The notes under the pieces are model-generated. The model searched no databases and was not told the DNA's origin. It worked only from the letters and a program-made list of their open reading frames with translations. Positions 5,729 to 12,021 of a stretch of 12,021 nt of DNA are shown in pieces. The translations under genes were made by a program, and so were the position numbers. Origin of the DNA: Sulfurospirillum sp. UBA6790. Lineage in GTDB: Bacteria; Campylobacterota; Campylobacteria; Campylobacterales; Sulfurospirillaceae. The stretch is taken from NCBI GenBank assembly GCA_002452855.1, contig DKFS01000042.1:526-12546 (forward strand), written 5' to 3'. The stretch's first letter is position 1. Each line of letters starts with the position of its first letter.

Positions 5729-7015
5729 ATGCACTGCGACAAAAGTATTAAAGCGTATGAAAAAGCAAGACATGTCATCCCTGGTGGTGTGGACTCTCCC
5801 GTAAGAGCATTTAAAAGTGTCGGTGGCACACCCCTTTTTATCAAAAGAGGTGAGGGTGCACATCTGATTGATATTGACAATAACCGTTATGTGGATTATG
5901 TCCAAAGTTGGGGACCGTTGATTTTTGGACATGCTGATAAAACCATCGAAAAAGCAGTCATAAAAGCGGTCAAAAAAGGACTCAGTTTTGGAGCACCCAC
6001 AAAAGCTGAAACCAAACTAGCTTCTTTAATTTGTTCACTCTTCCCTGATATGGACAAAATACGTTTTGTGAGCAGCGGAACCGAAGCAGTGATGAGTGCT
6101 ATCAGGCTTGCGCGTGGTTTTACATGTAAAGATGATATTGTCAAATTTGAAGGGTGTTATCATGGTCACAGTGACTCTTTATTGGTGCAAGCAGGCAGTG
6201 GCGCCGTGACTTTTGGAACACCGAGTTCTCCTGGCGTTCCTGCTGATTTAACACAACATACGTTGCTGGCAAAATACAACGATATTAAAAGTGTCAAAGA
6301 GTGTTTTAAAAATTCTAAAAATATTGCGTGTATCATTATCGAACCTATCGCTGGGAACATGGGGTTTGTTCCTGCGGACGCGGCATTTTTAGATGAGTTA
6401 CGTGCCTTGTGTGATAAGTACGGTGCATTGCTTATTTTCGATGAAGTGATGAGCGGTTTTAGAGCTTCACTTCAAGGCGCACAAGGTGTTTATACTACCA
6501 AACCCGATTTAGTGACGTTTGGAAAAGTCATCGGTGGCGGTATGCCTGTGGGTGCTTTTGGTGGACGCGCTGAAATGATGGATAAGCTCTCTCCCGATGG
6601 CCCTGTGTATCAAGCAGGAACCTTAAGCGGCAATCCCGTAGCAATGGCGGCAGGTTTAGCGTCTTTAGAGCAAATTATTGAGGATGAAGCGCTATATGCA
6701 CGCTTGGAAAAAAAGGGCAAACGACTTGTTGAAGGCTTAAAAGACGCCGCGGCTCTTTCAGGCATTAGCCTTCAAGTCGGCGCTATCGGTTCAATGTTTG
6801 GATTCTTTTTTAACGAAAAACCTGTCAAGAACTTTGACGATGCTCTTAAAAGTAACACACAATGTTTTGCCGCATTTCATCAAGGAATGTTGAACGAAGG
6901 ATTTTACTTTGCATGTTCTCAATTTGAAACAGGCTTTATTTGCGATGCGATGAGTGATGCGATGATTGAAGAGACAATTGAAGCAGCCATTAAAGTATTT
7001 GAAGAGATTGCATGA
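5729..7015 (+). CDS. hemL: Glutamate-1-semialdehyde 2,1-aminomutase
   Basis: This PLP (PMP) enzyme moves the amino group of glutamate-1-semialdehyde to make 5-aminolevulinate, the second step of the C5 route to haem. At 428 residues it is full length. It has the N-terminal [14 protein letters not shown] (15–28), the PLP-phosphate SSGTEA (115–120), YHGHSDS (144–150), FDEVMSGFR with the pyridine-binding aspartate (237–245), and the internal-aldimine lysine K266 in [17 protein letters not shown]. The stop overlaps the next start by 4 nt (ATGA). A cytochrome c gene immediately upstream and mqnC downstream give the unit a respiratory-cofactor theme. HemL next to a small cytochrome and a membrane protein is also what I recall for C. 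jejuni (Cj0852c–Cj0854c). Confidence 0.97.
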   Translation: MHCDKSIKAYEKARHVIPGGVDSPVRAFKSVGGTPLFIKRGEGAHLIDIDNNRYVDYVQSWGPLIFGHADKTIEKAVIKAVKKGLSFGAPTKAETKLASLICSLFPDMDKIRFVSSGTEAVMSAIRLARGFTCKDDIVKFEGCYHGHSDSLLVQAGSGAVTFGTPSSPGVPADLTQHTLLAKYNDIKSVKECFKNSKNIACIIIEPIAGNMGFVPADAAFLDELRALCDKYGALLIFDEVMSGFRASLQGAQGVYTTKPDLVTFGKVIGGGMPVGAFGGRAEMMDKLSPDGPVYQAGTLSGNPVAMAAGLASLEQIIEDEALYARLEKKGKRLVEGLKDAAALSGISLQVGAIGSMFGFFFNEKPVKNFDDALKSNTQCFAAFHQGMLNEGFYFACSQFETGFICDAMSDAMIEETIEAAIKVFEEIA

Positions 7016-7311
7016 GCGAAAAAGAAAAACCAAAATACGGTAAATTCGTCGAAGGAGCCGAACAGCTCTCATTAGGTATTTCTATTGTGGTAGCTGTTTT
7101 AATCGGTATCGGAATTGGTATGTTAATGAGTAACTGGTTTCATACACCTTGGTTATTATGGGTAGGCGTTTTTTGGGGTGTTGGCGGAGCCATTTTAAAT
7201 GTATATAAAGCGTACAAAAAAAATGTAGAATCTTTAGATGAACTCAAAGACGATGTTAGGTATAAAAAATACCAACAACCCAAAGATGATGATGAAGACG
7301 ACGACAAGTAA
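7012..7311 (+). CDS. AtpZ/AtpI-like small membrane protein (ATP synthase gene-1 family)
   Basis: This 99-residue protein has a charged N-terminus, two membrane helices (about 17–39 with IGIGIGM, and 45–66 with [11 protein letters not shown]) and a charged C-terminus ending in an aspartate-rich DDDEDDDK. Two short helices with glycine repeats after a [12 protein letters not shown] start are characteristic of AtpZ/AtpI proteins (ATPase_gene1 domain), which are usually linked to F1Fo ATP synthase assembly and are proposed to carry Ca2+/Mg2+. Here it is not beside atp genes, so the role is inferred from family likeness only. It overlaps hemL by 4 nt (ATGA) with a weak GAAGAGA upstream, so translation is probably coupled. 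The acidic tail is encoded by a GATGATGATGAAGACGACGAC run that also holds the start of the next gene in another frame. Confidence 0.85.
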   Translation: MSEKEKPKYGKFVEGAEQLSLGISIVVAVLIGIGIGMLMSNWFHTPWLLWVGVFWGVGGAILNVYKAYKKNVESLDELKDDVRYKKYQQPKDDDEDDDK

Positions 7312-7792
7312 GCTATTTTCATTGTATATTTTGGGCGATGTGCTTGTTTTAGTCTTTGCATGGATGCAAGGTGGAAACTGGCTTTTAAATACACAAGTGG
7401 CATTTGTGTGTTCTTTGTTGATTACGCTTGCTTCTTTTCGCTCATACCAACGATTTGTTGAAAGAAGAGTGGCCGCTGGGCTGATTCCAGATGATAAGTA
7501 TGAGCGATTTTATACCGAGGATGAAACAGAAGACAATGAGCAAACACAAGAGATAAAACCATCTAAAATTGGATTTAAACAGAGTTTTCAAAATCTCGCT
7601 TTAAGCTATAAAAGTGCACTTTCGCTGTATCGTATCGTCGCATATGGCGTGTTGTTTGTAGCTGTTTTATTTTTGATTCGCCACGATCAACTTGATGCGG
7701 TGGCTTTTTTTATAGGACTCAGTGTTGTCCCGCTTGCAAGTATTGTGAGTGTTTTGTTTGTGAAAAAGGATTTACATGAAACGAATGAGTAA
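7292..7792 (+). CDS. Conserved integral membrane protein of unknown function
   Basis: No family with a known role is recognised. Using the ATG at 7292 (166 residues), the protein has two N-terminal membrane segments (about 8–25 and 31–47), a soluble loop with an arginine-rich start SFRSYQRFVERRV and an acidic middle DETEDNEQTQE (77–87), then two more membrane segments (about 113–129 and 134–157), so the loop is probably cytoplasmic. Three consecutive ATG codons (7286, 7289, 7292) are possible starts and none has a clear ribosome-binding site. All overlap the tail of the AtpZ-like gene by 20–26 nt, which implies coupled translation. The open frame extends further upstream to 7238, but that part reads as low-complexity shadow. 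A membrane protein also follows hemL in C. jejuni (Cj0852c, from memory). It overlaps mqnC by 17 nt. Confidence 0.85.
   Translation: MKTTTSKLFSLYILGDVLVLVFAWMQGGNWLLNTQVAFVCSLLITLASFRSYQRFVERRVAAGLIPDDKYERFYTEDETEDNEQTQEIKPSKIGFKQSFQNLALSYKSALSLYRIVAYGVLFVAVLFLIRHDQLDAVAFFIGLSVVPLASIVSVLFVKKDLHETNE
7763..7770 (+). promoter_or_regulatory. Ribosome-binding site of mqnC
   Basis: AAAAAGGA is spaced 5 nt from the ATG at 7776 and lies inside the preceding gene. It fixes the mqnC start at 7776 rather than the in-frame ATG at 7785. Confidence 0.7.
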
Positions 7793-8825
7793 TGAAGAAG
7801 CGTTACGATTAATTCGAGAGGAAGACCTAAACACATTAGGTCAAATGGCGATGCAGCGCAAGATGGAGCTTCATCCTGAAAATATAACAACCTTTGTTGT
7901 TGATCGCAATATTAACTACACTAATGTCTGCTGGGTCGATTGTAAATTTTGTGCTTTTTACCGTCATGCCAAAGAGGGTGAAGCGTATGTGCTCTCTTTT
8001 GAAGAGATTGGTAAAAAGATAGAAGAACTGATAGAAATTGGCGGAACGCAAATCCTTTTTCAAGGTGGCGTTCATCCTAAGCTCAAAATTGAGTGGTATG
8101 AGGATTTGGTTGAATGGATTAGCACCAACTATCCTAGCATTACAATTCATGGTTTTTCTGCCATCGAGATTGATTATATCGCTAAAATATCTAAGATAAG
8201 TTACAAAGAAGTGGTGCATCGCCTTCAAAAAAAAGGCTTATACAGCATTCCTGGTGCGGGAGCGGAGATACTCAGTGATAGAGTAAGAGACATTATCGCG
8301 CCTAAAAAATTGGGAAGCGAAGAGTGGCTTGCCGTTCACAGAGCAGCACATCAAATAGGCATGAAATCAACGGCTACGATGATGTTTGGAACGCTAGAAA
8401 GCGATGAAGAAATCATCGAGCATTGGGAAAAAATCAGAGCGCTTCAAGATGAAACTGAAGGCTTTCGCGCGTTTATTATGTGGAGTTTTCAAAGCGAGCA
8501 TACCAAGCTTAAAGAAGAGCATCCCGAGATTAAAAAACAGTCATCCAATCGCTATTTAAGACTTTTAGCCGTGAGTCGTCTTTATCTGGATAATTTTAAA
8601 AATATCCAAAGCTCTTGGGTGACACAAGGCAGTTACATCGGTCAATTAGCACTGTTGTTTGGTGCGAATGATTTGGGAAGTACTATGATGGAAGAAAATG
8701 TAGTCAAAGCAGCAGGTGCGGCAAACCGTATGAATCAAGAAGAGATGATTAAGCTCATCAAAGACATCGGTTCCATTCCTGCAAAACGCGATACCTCCTA
8801 TACAATTTTGGAGAAATTTGCATGA
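7776..8825 (+). CDS. mqnC: Cyclic dehypoxanthinyl futalosine synthase (radical SAM, MqnC)
   Basis: MqnC is a radical SAM enzyme of the futalosine route to menaquinone, closing the ring of dehypoxanthine futalosine to its cyclic form. The 349-residue protein shows NINYTNVCWVDCKFCAFYR (45–63), with the [4Fe-4S] cysteines C52, C56 and C59 in CxxxCxxC, followed by GGTQILFQGGVHPKLKIEWYEDLV, the segment that separates MqnC from its relative MqnE. Further typical segments are GLYSIPGAGAEIL and RDIIAPKKLGSEEWL and a central TATMMFGTLE. The start at 7776 has a strong ribosome-binding site and overlaps the upstream gene by 17 nt. The stop overlaps the next start by 4 nt (ATGA). Campylobacterota use this pathway instead of the MenA–F route, which fits the proposed lineage. 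No other mqn gene is in the window. Confidence 0.94.
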   Translation: MKRMSNEEALRLIREEDLNTLGQMAMQRKMELHPENITTFVVDRNINYTNVCWVDCKFCAFYRHAKEGEAYVLSFEEIGKKIEELIEIGGTQILFQGGVHPKLKIEWYEDLVEWISTNYPSITIHGFSAIEIDYIAKISKISYKEVVHRLQKKGLYSIPGAGAEILSDRVRDIIAPKKLGSEEWLAVHRAAHQIGMKSTATMMFGTLESDEEIIEHWEKIRALQDETEGFRAFIMWSFQSEHTKLKEEHPEIKKQSSNRYLRLLAVSRLYLDNFKNIQSSWVTQGSYIGQLALLFGANDLGSTMMEENVVKAAGAANRMNQEEMIKLIKDIGSIPAKRDTSYTILEKFA

Positions 8826-10120
8826 AATATCTGTTTGTATGGTTGATGATAATGTTACAAGGAGTATTAGTGGGTCAAGAGATTAGTCAAATTAATGTTG
8901 GTGGAGTGAATATTCCCGTTGTGTTTGAAAAAGACACCTCTTTACCTATCACATCTGTTCAGTTGGTTGTCAAAAATGCAGGTAGCATGGAAGATGCTCA
9001 CAATGAAGGTATCGCTAAATTTGTAGCGGCAATGTTAGGTGAAGGCACAAAAGAGATGGGCTCTACTGCATTTGCCGAGGAGCTAGAATTTCGAGCGATT
9101 AGTCTGGGTGCGCACAGTGGCGTTGAAACGCTTGTTTTTGAAGCTTCTTCACTGAAAGAGCAATTTCCTTATGCCTTAGAAATGTTGGCAAAATTGATTA
9201 AAAGCCCCAATTTCACCAAAGAGAGTTTTGATAAAATTAAGCTCATGACACTTGGTATGCTCTCTTCCAAAGAGAGTGATTTTGATTATATTGCCAATCT
9301 CAATCTTCAAAAACTGATTTTTGATAAAACACCGTTTGCACATGCTTACAATGGGGATGTTAAAAGCATTAAAGCGTTGAAACTAAAAGATGTTGAGAAC
9401 TTTTACTATGAGCATCTTAATTTAGAGAGTCTGATTATTGTTGCGGGTGGCGACATTGACCTTGAGGAGCTTAAAAAGTTACTCATGCCTGTGTTAAAAG
9501 AGATAAAACACGGCAAAGTCCGCACGATGTCGTATTATGATGCGAATAAAAATGCTAAAGAAGTAGTTGTTCATAAGCAAAGTGAACAAGCCTATATCTA
9601 TTTTGGCGCACCCTTTTATATGAAAAGTGGCGACCCAGATGCGTACAAGGCAAAAGTAGCGAGTTTTATTTTAGGAGAGAGTGGATTTGGCAGTCGTTTG
9701 ATGGAAGAAATCCGTGTGAAACAAGGCTTGGCCTATTCAATTTACAGCCGAATGAGTATTGGAAAATCAAGCAGTAGCTTTACAGGCCATTTGCAAACCA
9801 AAAATGAAAATTTAGAAAAGGCTAAACAATTAGTCTCTTCCGAAATCAAAAGCTTTATCGAAAAAGGTGCCACGGAAGAAGAACTTGCGCAAGCAAAACG
9901 GTTTTTACTTGGAAGTGAGCCACTACGCAATGAAACGCTTTCTCAACGTCTTTCACGCGCTTTCTTTGAGTATTACAGCGGATTTGAATTGGGACATTCT
10001 AAAAAACAGCTTGAGAAGATTGATAAGCTGAGCTTAGAAGAACTCAATAGTTTTATCAAAAAACACGATGAAATTTCAGCCCTTAGCTTTTCGGTAGTCA
10101 CGAAGCGTGAAAAACCTTGA
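8822..10120 (+). CDS. M16-family peptidase homologue lacking the zinc motif (probably non-catalytic)
   Basis: This 432-residue protein has the two-domain M16B (processing peptidase/PqqL-like) layout. Residues 1–18 form a hydrophobic export signal, so it is probably periplasmic. Where active members carry HxxEH in GLAHFLEHML, this protein has GIAKFVAAML: K66, A69 and A70 replace the two histidines and the glutamate. The stretch that should carry the distal glutamate (about 136–147, FDKIKLMTLGML) also lacks one. The C-terminal-domain signature FGSRLMEEIRVKQGLAYSIYSR (286–307) is well kept, including the R and Y that in bacterial M16B heterodimers come from the non-catalytic subunit. It therefore looks like a binding or partner subunit of an active M16 protein encoded elsewhere, or a chaperone-like protein; no active partner is in the window. 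It overlaps mqnC by 4 nt with GGAG at 8810–8813 (spacing 8), and recG by 14 nt. Confidence 0.88.
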   Translation: MKYLFVWLMIMLQGVLVGQEISQINVGGVNIPVVFEKDTSLPITSVQLVVKNAGSMEDAHNEGIAKFVAAMLGEGTKEMGSTAFAEELEFRAISLGAHSGVETLVFEASSLKEQFPYALEMLAKLIKSPNFTKESFDKIKLMTLGMLSSKESDFDYIANLNLQKLIFDKTPFAHAYNGDVKSIKALKLKDVENFYYEHLNLESLIIVAGGDIDLEELKKLLMPVLKEIKHGKVRTMSYYDANKNAKEVVVHKQSEQAYIYFGAPFYMKSGDPDAYKAKVASFILGESGFGSRLMEEIRVKQGLAYSIYSRMSIGKSSSSFTGHLQTKNENLEKAKQLVSSEIKSFIEKGATEEELAQAKRFLLGSEPLRNETLSQRLSRAFFEYYSGFELGHSKKQLEKIDKLSLEELNSFIKKHDEISALSFSVVTKREKP

Positions 10121-11951
10121 TCTTGATCCGTTAGATAAAGATCGCTTCAAAAAATTGGGAGTAGGAACGCTACTAGATTTAGCGCTTCTTCTCCCCTATA
10201 CCTATGAAAATACTTTCTTAACGCCAGCCCCGCTTTTTAATGAAACCAATACATTACATGTAAAAGTTGTTTCGCATAAACAAAGCCCCAAAGTCTTTCA
10301 AGCAAATCTCTTTGCAACAGAGTGGGAGATGCCACTTGATGGCGTTTTTTTTGGTGTAAAACCGTATCAAAAAGCGTTGTTTAAAACGGGTGGTGAGCTT
10401 TATATCAGCGGAAAATTGCTTTATAATGCTGGACGAATGCAAATCATACAGCCTCATGTTATTACGACGATTAACACCTTAATCGCTAAGTACAAAACGC
10501 CGCTTCAAAATAAAACAGTCGTGGGATTAATCAAGCGTTATATTACTGAAGACAATTTATGCCAAAGAGGATTACATGTAAAAGAGGCGCAAAGCCTGAT
10601 ACGTCTTCATTTTCCTACACCCCAAGAGGCTTCAAAATTCACCACGTTTGGTTATACCGATGAGATAAAACGGACACTCAAATTTGTTGAGATTTTCAAT
10701 TATCTTCAACACCTTTCAACTAAAAAAGTGACTTTCCCAACGTGCGGAAAACTGAGTGGAGATGAACAGGCGTTTATTCGTACACTGCCTTTTAAACTAA
10801 CATACGACCAGGAAAAAGTTATTGGTGAAATTAAACGTGATTTTTTAGGAGAAACAGCCACAAAACGGGTTGTAATGGGTGATGTTGGGTGTGGTAAAAC
10901 AATGGTGATATTAGCGTCCATGATGATGGCGTATCCTCAAAAATCTGTTTTGATGGCACCAACGACAGTGCTTGCGACTCAGCTTTTTGAAGAGGCGAAG
11001 AAGTTTTTGCCTTTACATGTAAAAACGATTTTAGTCACGCAAGAAGCGGATACCAAAGAAGATTTGCATGCGGCTGATTTTTTGATTGGTACGCATGCCC
11101 TTTTGTATCGCGATTTGCCAGAGTGCGCACTGGTCATGGTGGATGAACAACATCGTTTTGGTACAAAACAACGCTCCTTATTGGCTTCGCTTGTCTCAAA
11201 ACAATCATGGCATCCGCATTATTTGCAATTTTCAGCCACACCGATTCCAAGAACACTGAGTATGATTCAATCCTCTTTGGTCGATTTTTCCTTCATCAAA
11301 ATGCTACCTTTCCCTAAAGATATCACGACCAACGTCATTGGCAAACAAAACTTTAAAGCTTTACTAGAGCATCTTCAGCATGAAATCGCCCAAAACCATC
11401 AGTGCATCATTGTTTATCCCTTAGTCGAAGAGAGTGAAATGGTCAATTATCAATCCATTGATGAAGGGCGTGGCTTTTGGGAAAAAAATTTCGAAAAAGT
11501 CTATGTGACGTATGGCAAAGATAAAAATAAAGAAGAGATACTCAAAAATTTTAAAGAAGAGGGCAATCTACTCATTTCTACAACTGTCGTTGAAGTGGGA
11601 ATCTCTTTACCGCGTCTTTCGACGATAGTGATTGTAGGAGCAGAGCGATTGGGGCTTGCGAGTTTACATCAGCTTCGAGGTCGCGTCAGTCGAAATGGAC
11701 TAAAAGGGTATTGTTATCTCTATACCAATCTTCCAAAAAGCGAACGATTGGAAAAATTTTCTCAGACATTAGATGGATTTGAAATCGCCGAACTTGATTT
11801 AGAATACCGTCAAGGAGGAGATGTCGTTGGAGGTCTTATTCAAAGTGGTAAAAAACTGGTTTGGTTTGAGATGGGGAGTGATGAGGAAATCTTAAAAGAG
11901 GCGAAGCGTAGAATCGAGATAAATTCTGCCAACAATGTTGGCAAGCTTTAG
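10107..11951 (+). CDS. recG: ATP-dependent DNA helicase RecG
   Basis: RecG is a superfamily 2 helicase that remodels stalled replication forks and Holliday junctions. The 614-residue protein has an N-terminal wedge/OB region (about 35–120), then helicase domains with Walker A GDVGCGKT (258–265), APTTVLA (284–290), the DEQH box with RFG (346–352), SATPIPRT (376–383), TTVVEVGISLP (492–502), and motif VI as QLRGRVSRN (522–530), where RecG normally has QLRGRVGRG. The C-terminal TRG segment DGFEIAELDLEYRQGGDVVGG (556–576) departs from the common RGPGEFFGTRQSG. It is about 80 residues shorter than E. coli RecG, missing mainly N-terminal sequence. The start is GTG at 10107, overlapping the preceding gene by 14 nt, with only a weak ribosome-binding site; no better start is near. 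It is the last gene of the plus unit. Confidence 0.95.
   Translation: MKNLDLDPLDKDRFKKLGVGTLLDLALLLPYTYENTFLTPAPLFNETNTLHVKVVSHKQSPKVFQANLFATEWEMPLDGVFFGVKPYQKALFKTGGELYISGKLLYNAGRMQIIQPHVITTINTLIAKYKTPLQNKTVVGLIKRYITEDNLCQRGLHVKEAQSLIRLHFPTPQEASKFTTFGYTDEIKRTLKFVEIFNYLQHLSTKKVTFPTCGKLSGDEQAFIRTLPFKLTYDQEKVIGEIKRDFLGETATKRVVMGDVGCGKTMVILASMMMAYPQKSVLMAPTTVLATQLFEEAKKFLPLHVKTILVTQEADTKEDLHAADFLIGTHALLYRDLPECALVMVDEQHRFGTKQRSLLASLVSKQSWHPHYLQFSATPIPRTLSMIQSSLVDFSFIKMLPFPKDITTNVIGKQNFKALLEHLQHEIAQNHQCIIVYPLVEESEMVNYQSIDEGRGFWEKNFEKVYVTYGKDKNKEEILKNFKEEGNLLISTTVVEVGISLPRLSTIVIVGAERLGLASLHQLRGRVSRNGLKGYCYLYTNLPKSERLEKFSQTLDGFEIAELDLEYRQGGDVVGGLIQSGKKLVWFEMGSDEEILKEAKRRIEINSANNVGKL
11927..11943 (+). 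repeat. Inverted repeat in the last codons of recG
   Basis: TGCCAAC (11927–11933) and GTTGGCA (11937–11943) form a perfect 7-bp stem with a 3-nt AAT loop. It falls in the codons for the final residues of RecG, about 30 nt before the terminator hairpin. It may slow decay of the 3' end or be chance. Confidence 0.45.
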
Positions 11952-11972
11952 TGCCATAGCGGCTTAGCGTAG

Positions 11973-11995
11973 TTAAGGGAGCTTTGCTCCCTTAA
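11973..11995 (+). terminator. Terminator hairpin downstream of recG
   Basis: TTAAGGGAGC (11973–11982) pairs perfectly with GCTCCCTTAA (11986–11995) around a TTT loop, 22 nt after the recG stop. The following TGTTATTAAT is T-rich but not a clean U tract. The A/T-ended symmetric stem could work in both directions, for recG on the plus strand and for any convergent gene beyond the right edge. The remaining bases to the end of the window show no gene. Confidence 0.72.
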
Positions 11996-12021
11996 TGTTA
12001 TTAATATAACCCAAATCTTCC

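Noticed and set aside
5722..5751. Nine-codon ORF overlapping the hemL start
   Set aside because: Its ATG is 1 nt from GAGGA, too close for initiation, and the peptide has no distinguishing feature.
7238..7291. Longer N-terminus (18 extra codons) for the membrane protein after the AtpZ-like gene
   Set aside because: It would lie wholly inside the AtpZ-like gene, gives a low-complexity Asn/Lys/Met stretch and has no ribosome-binding site; the start cluster at 7286–7292 is more sensible.
1..12021. Search for CRISPR arrays, insertion sequences, phage genes, toxin–antitoxin pairs, tRNA or rRNA
   Set aside because: No spaced direct repeats, terminal inverted repeats, transposase or integrase motifs or RNA gene sequences were seen; apart from the small gaps described, the window is filled by conserved chromosomal genes.

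Overview
The window reads as an ordinary, gene-dense chromosomal segment of a Campylobacterota (Epsilonproteobacteria) genome, most like Sulfurospirillum. Three things point there: AT-rich DNA with short intergenic gaps; a futalosine-pathway menaquinone gene (mqnC); and a gene order dedA–apt–(coiled-coil protein)–rpiB–M50 peptidase–lepB–folD that, from memory, matches the Helicobacter pylori block HP0571–HP0577, while cytochrome c–hemL–membrane protein resembles Campylobacter jejuni Cj0854c–Cj0852c. The genus is an inference; the class-level placement is firmer.

Layout. Positions 1–5266 are transcribed on the minus strand and 5338–11951 on the plus strand, diverging from a 71-bp intergenic region (5267–5337) that carries candidate extended −10 boxes on both strands, overlapping each other. 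The minus side has two transcription units. The first is folD–lepB–M50 peptidase, ending at a hairpin near 2881–2914. The second starts from a good extended −10 promoter at 2854–2862 and runs rpiB–membrane-anchored coiled-coil protein–a 23-codon ORF–apt–trpB–dedA (cut by the window edge). Nearly every junction in it is a 1-nt overlap or a gap of a few bases. The plus side is cytochrome c–hemL–atpZ-like–membrane protein–mqnC–M16 peptidase homologue–recG. Every junction from hemL to recG overlaps, and the unit ends at a perfect 10-bp hairpin at 11973–11995.

How the genes fit together. The plus unit groups respiratory functions (a small c-type cytochrome, tetrapyrrole synthesis, an ATP-synthase-associated membrane protein and menaquinone synthesis) with a periplasmic M16-family protein and the RecG helicase. 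The minus units are housekeeping: one-carbon folate metabolism, signal peptidase, intramembrane protease, pentose phosphate isomerase, adenine salvage and the tryptophan synthase beta chain.

I see no mobile element, CRISPR array, defence island, tRNA or rRNA. The points most worth a second look are the 23-codon hydrophobic ORF locked between two stop/start overlaps (1991–2062), the M16 protein that has lost its zinc-binding HxxEH motif, the solitary trpB inserted in an otherwise conserved block, RecG motif deviations, and the overlapping divergent promoter. I do not see a convincing novel multi-gene system.
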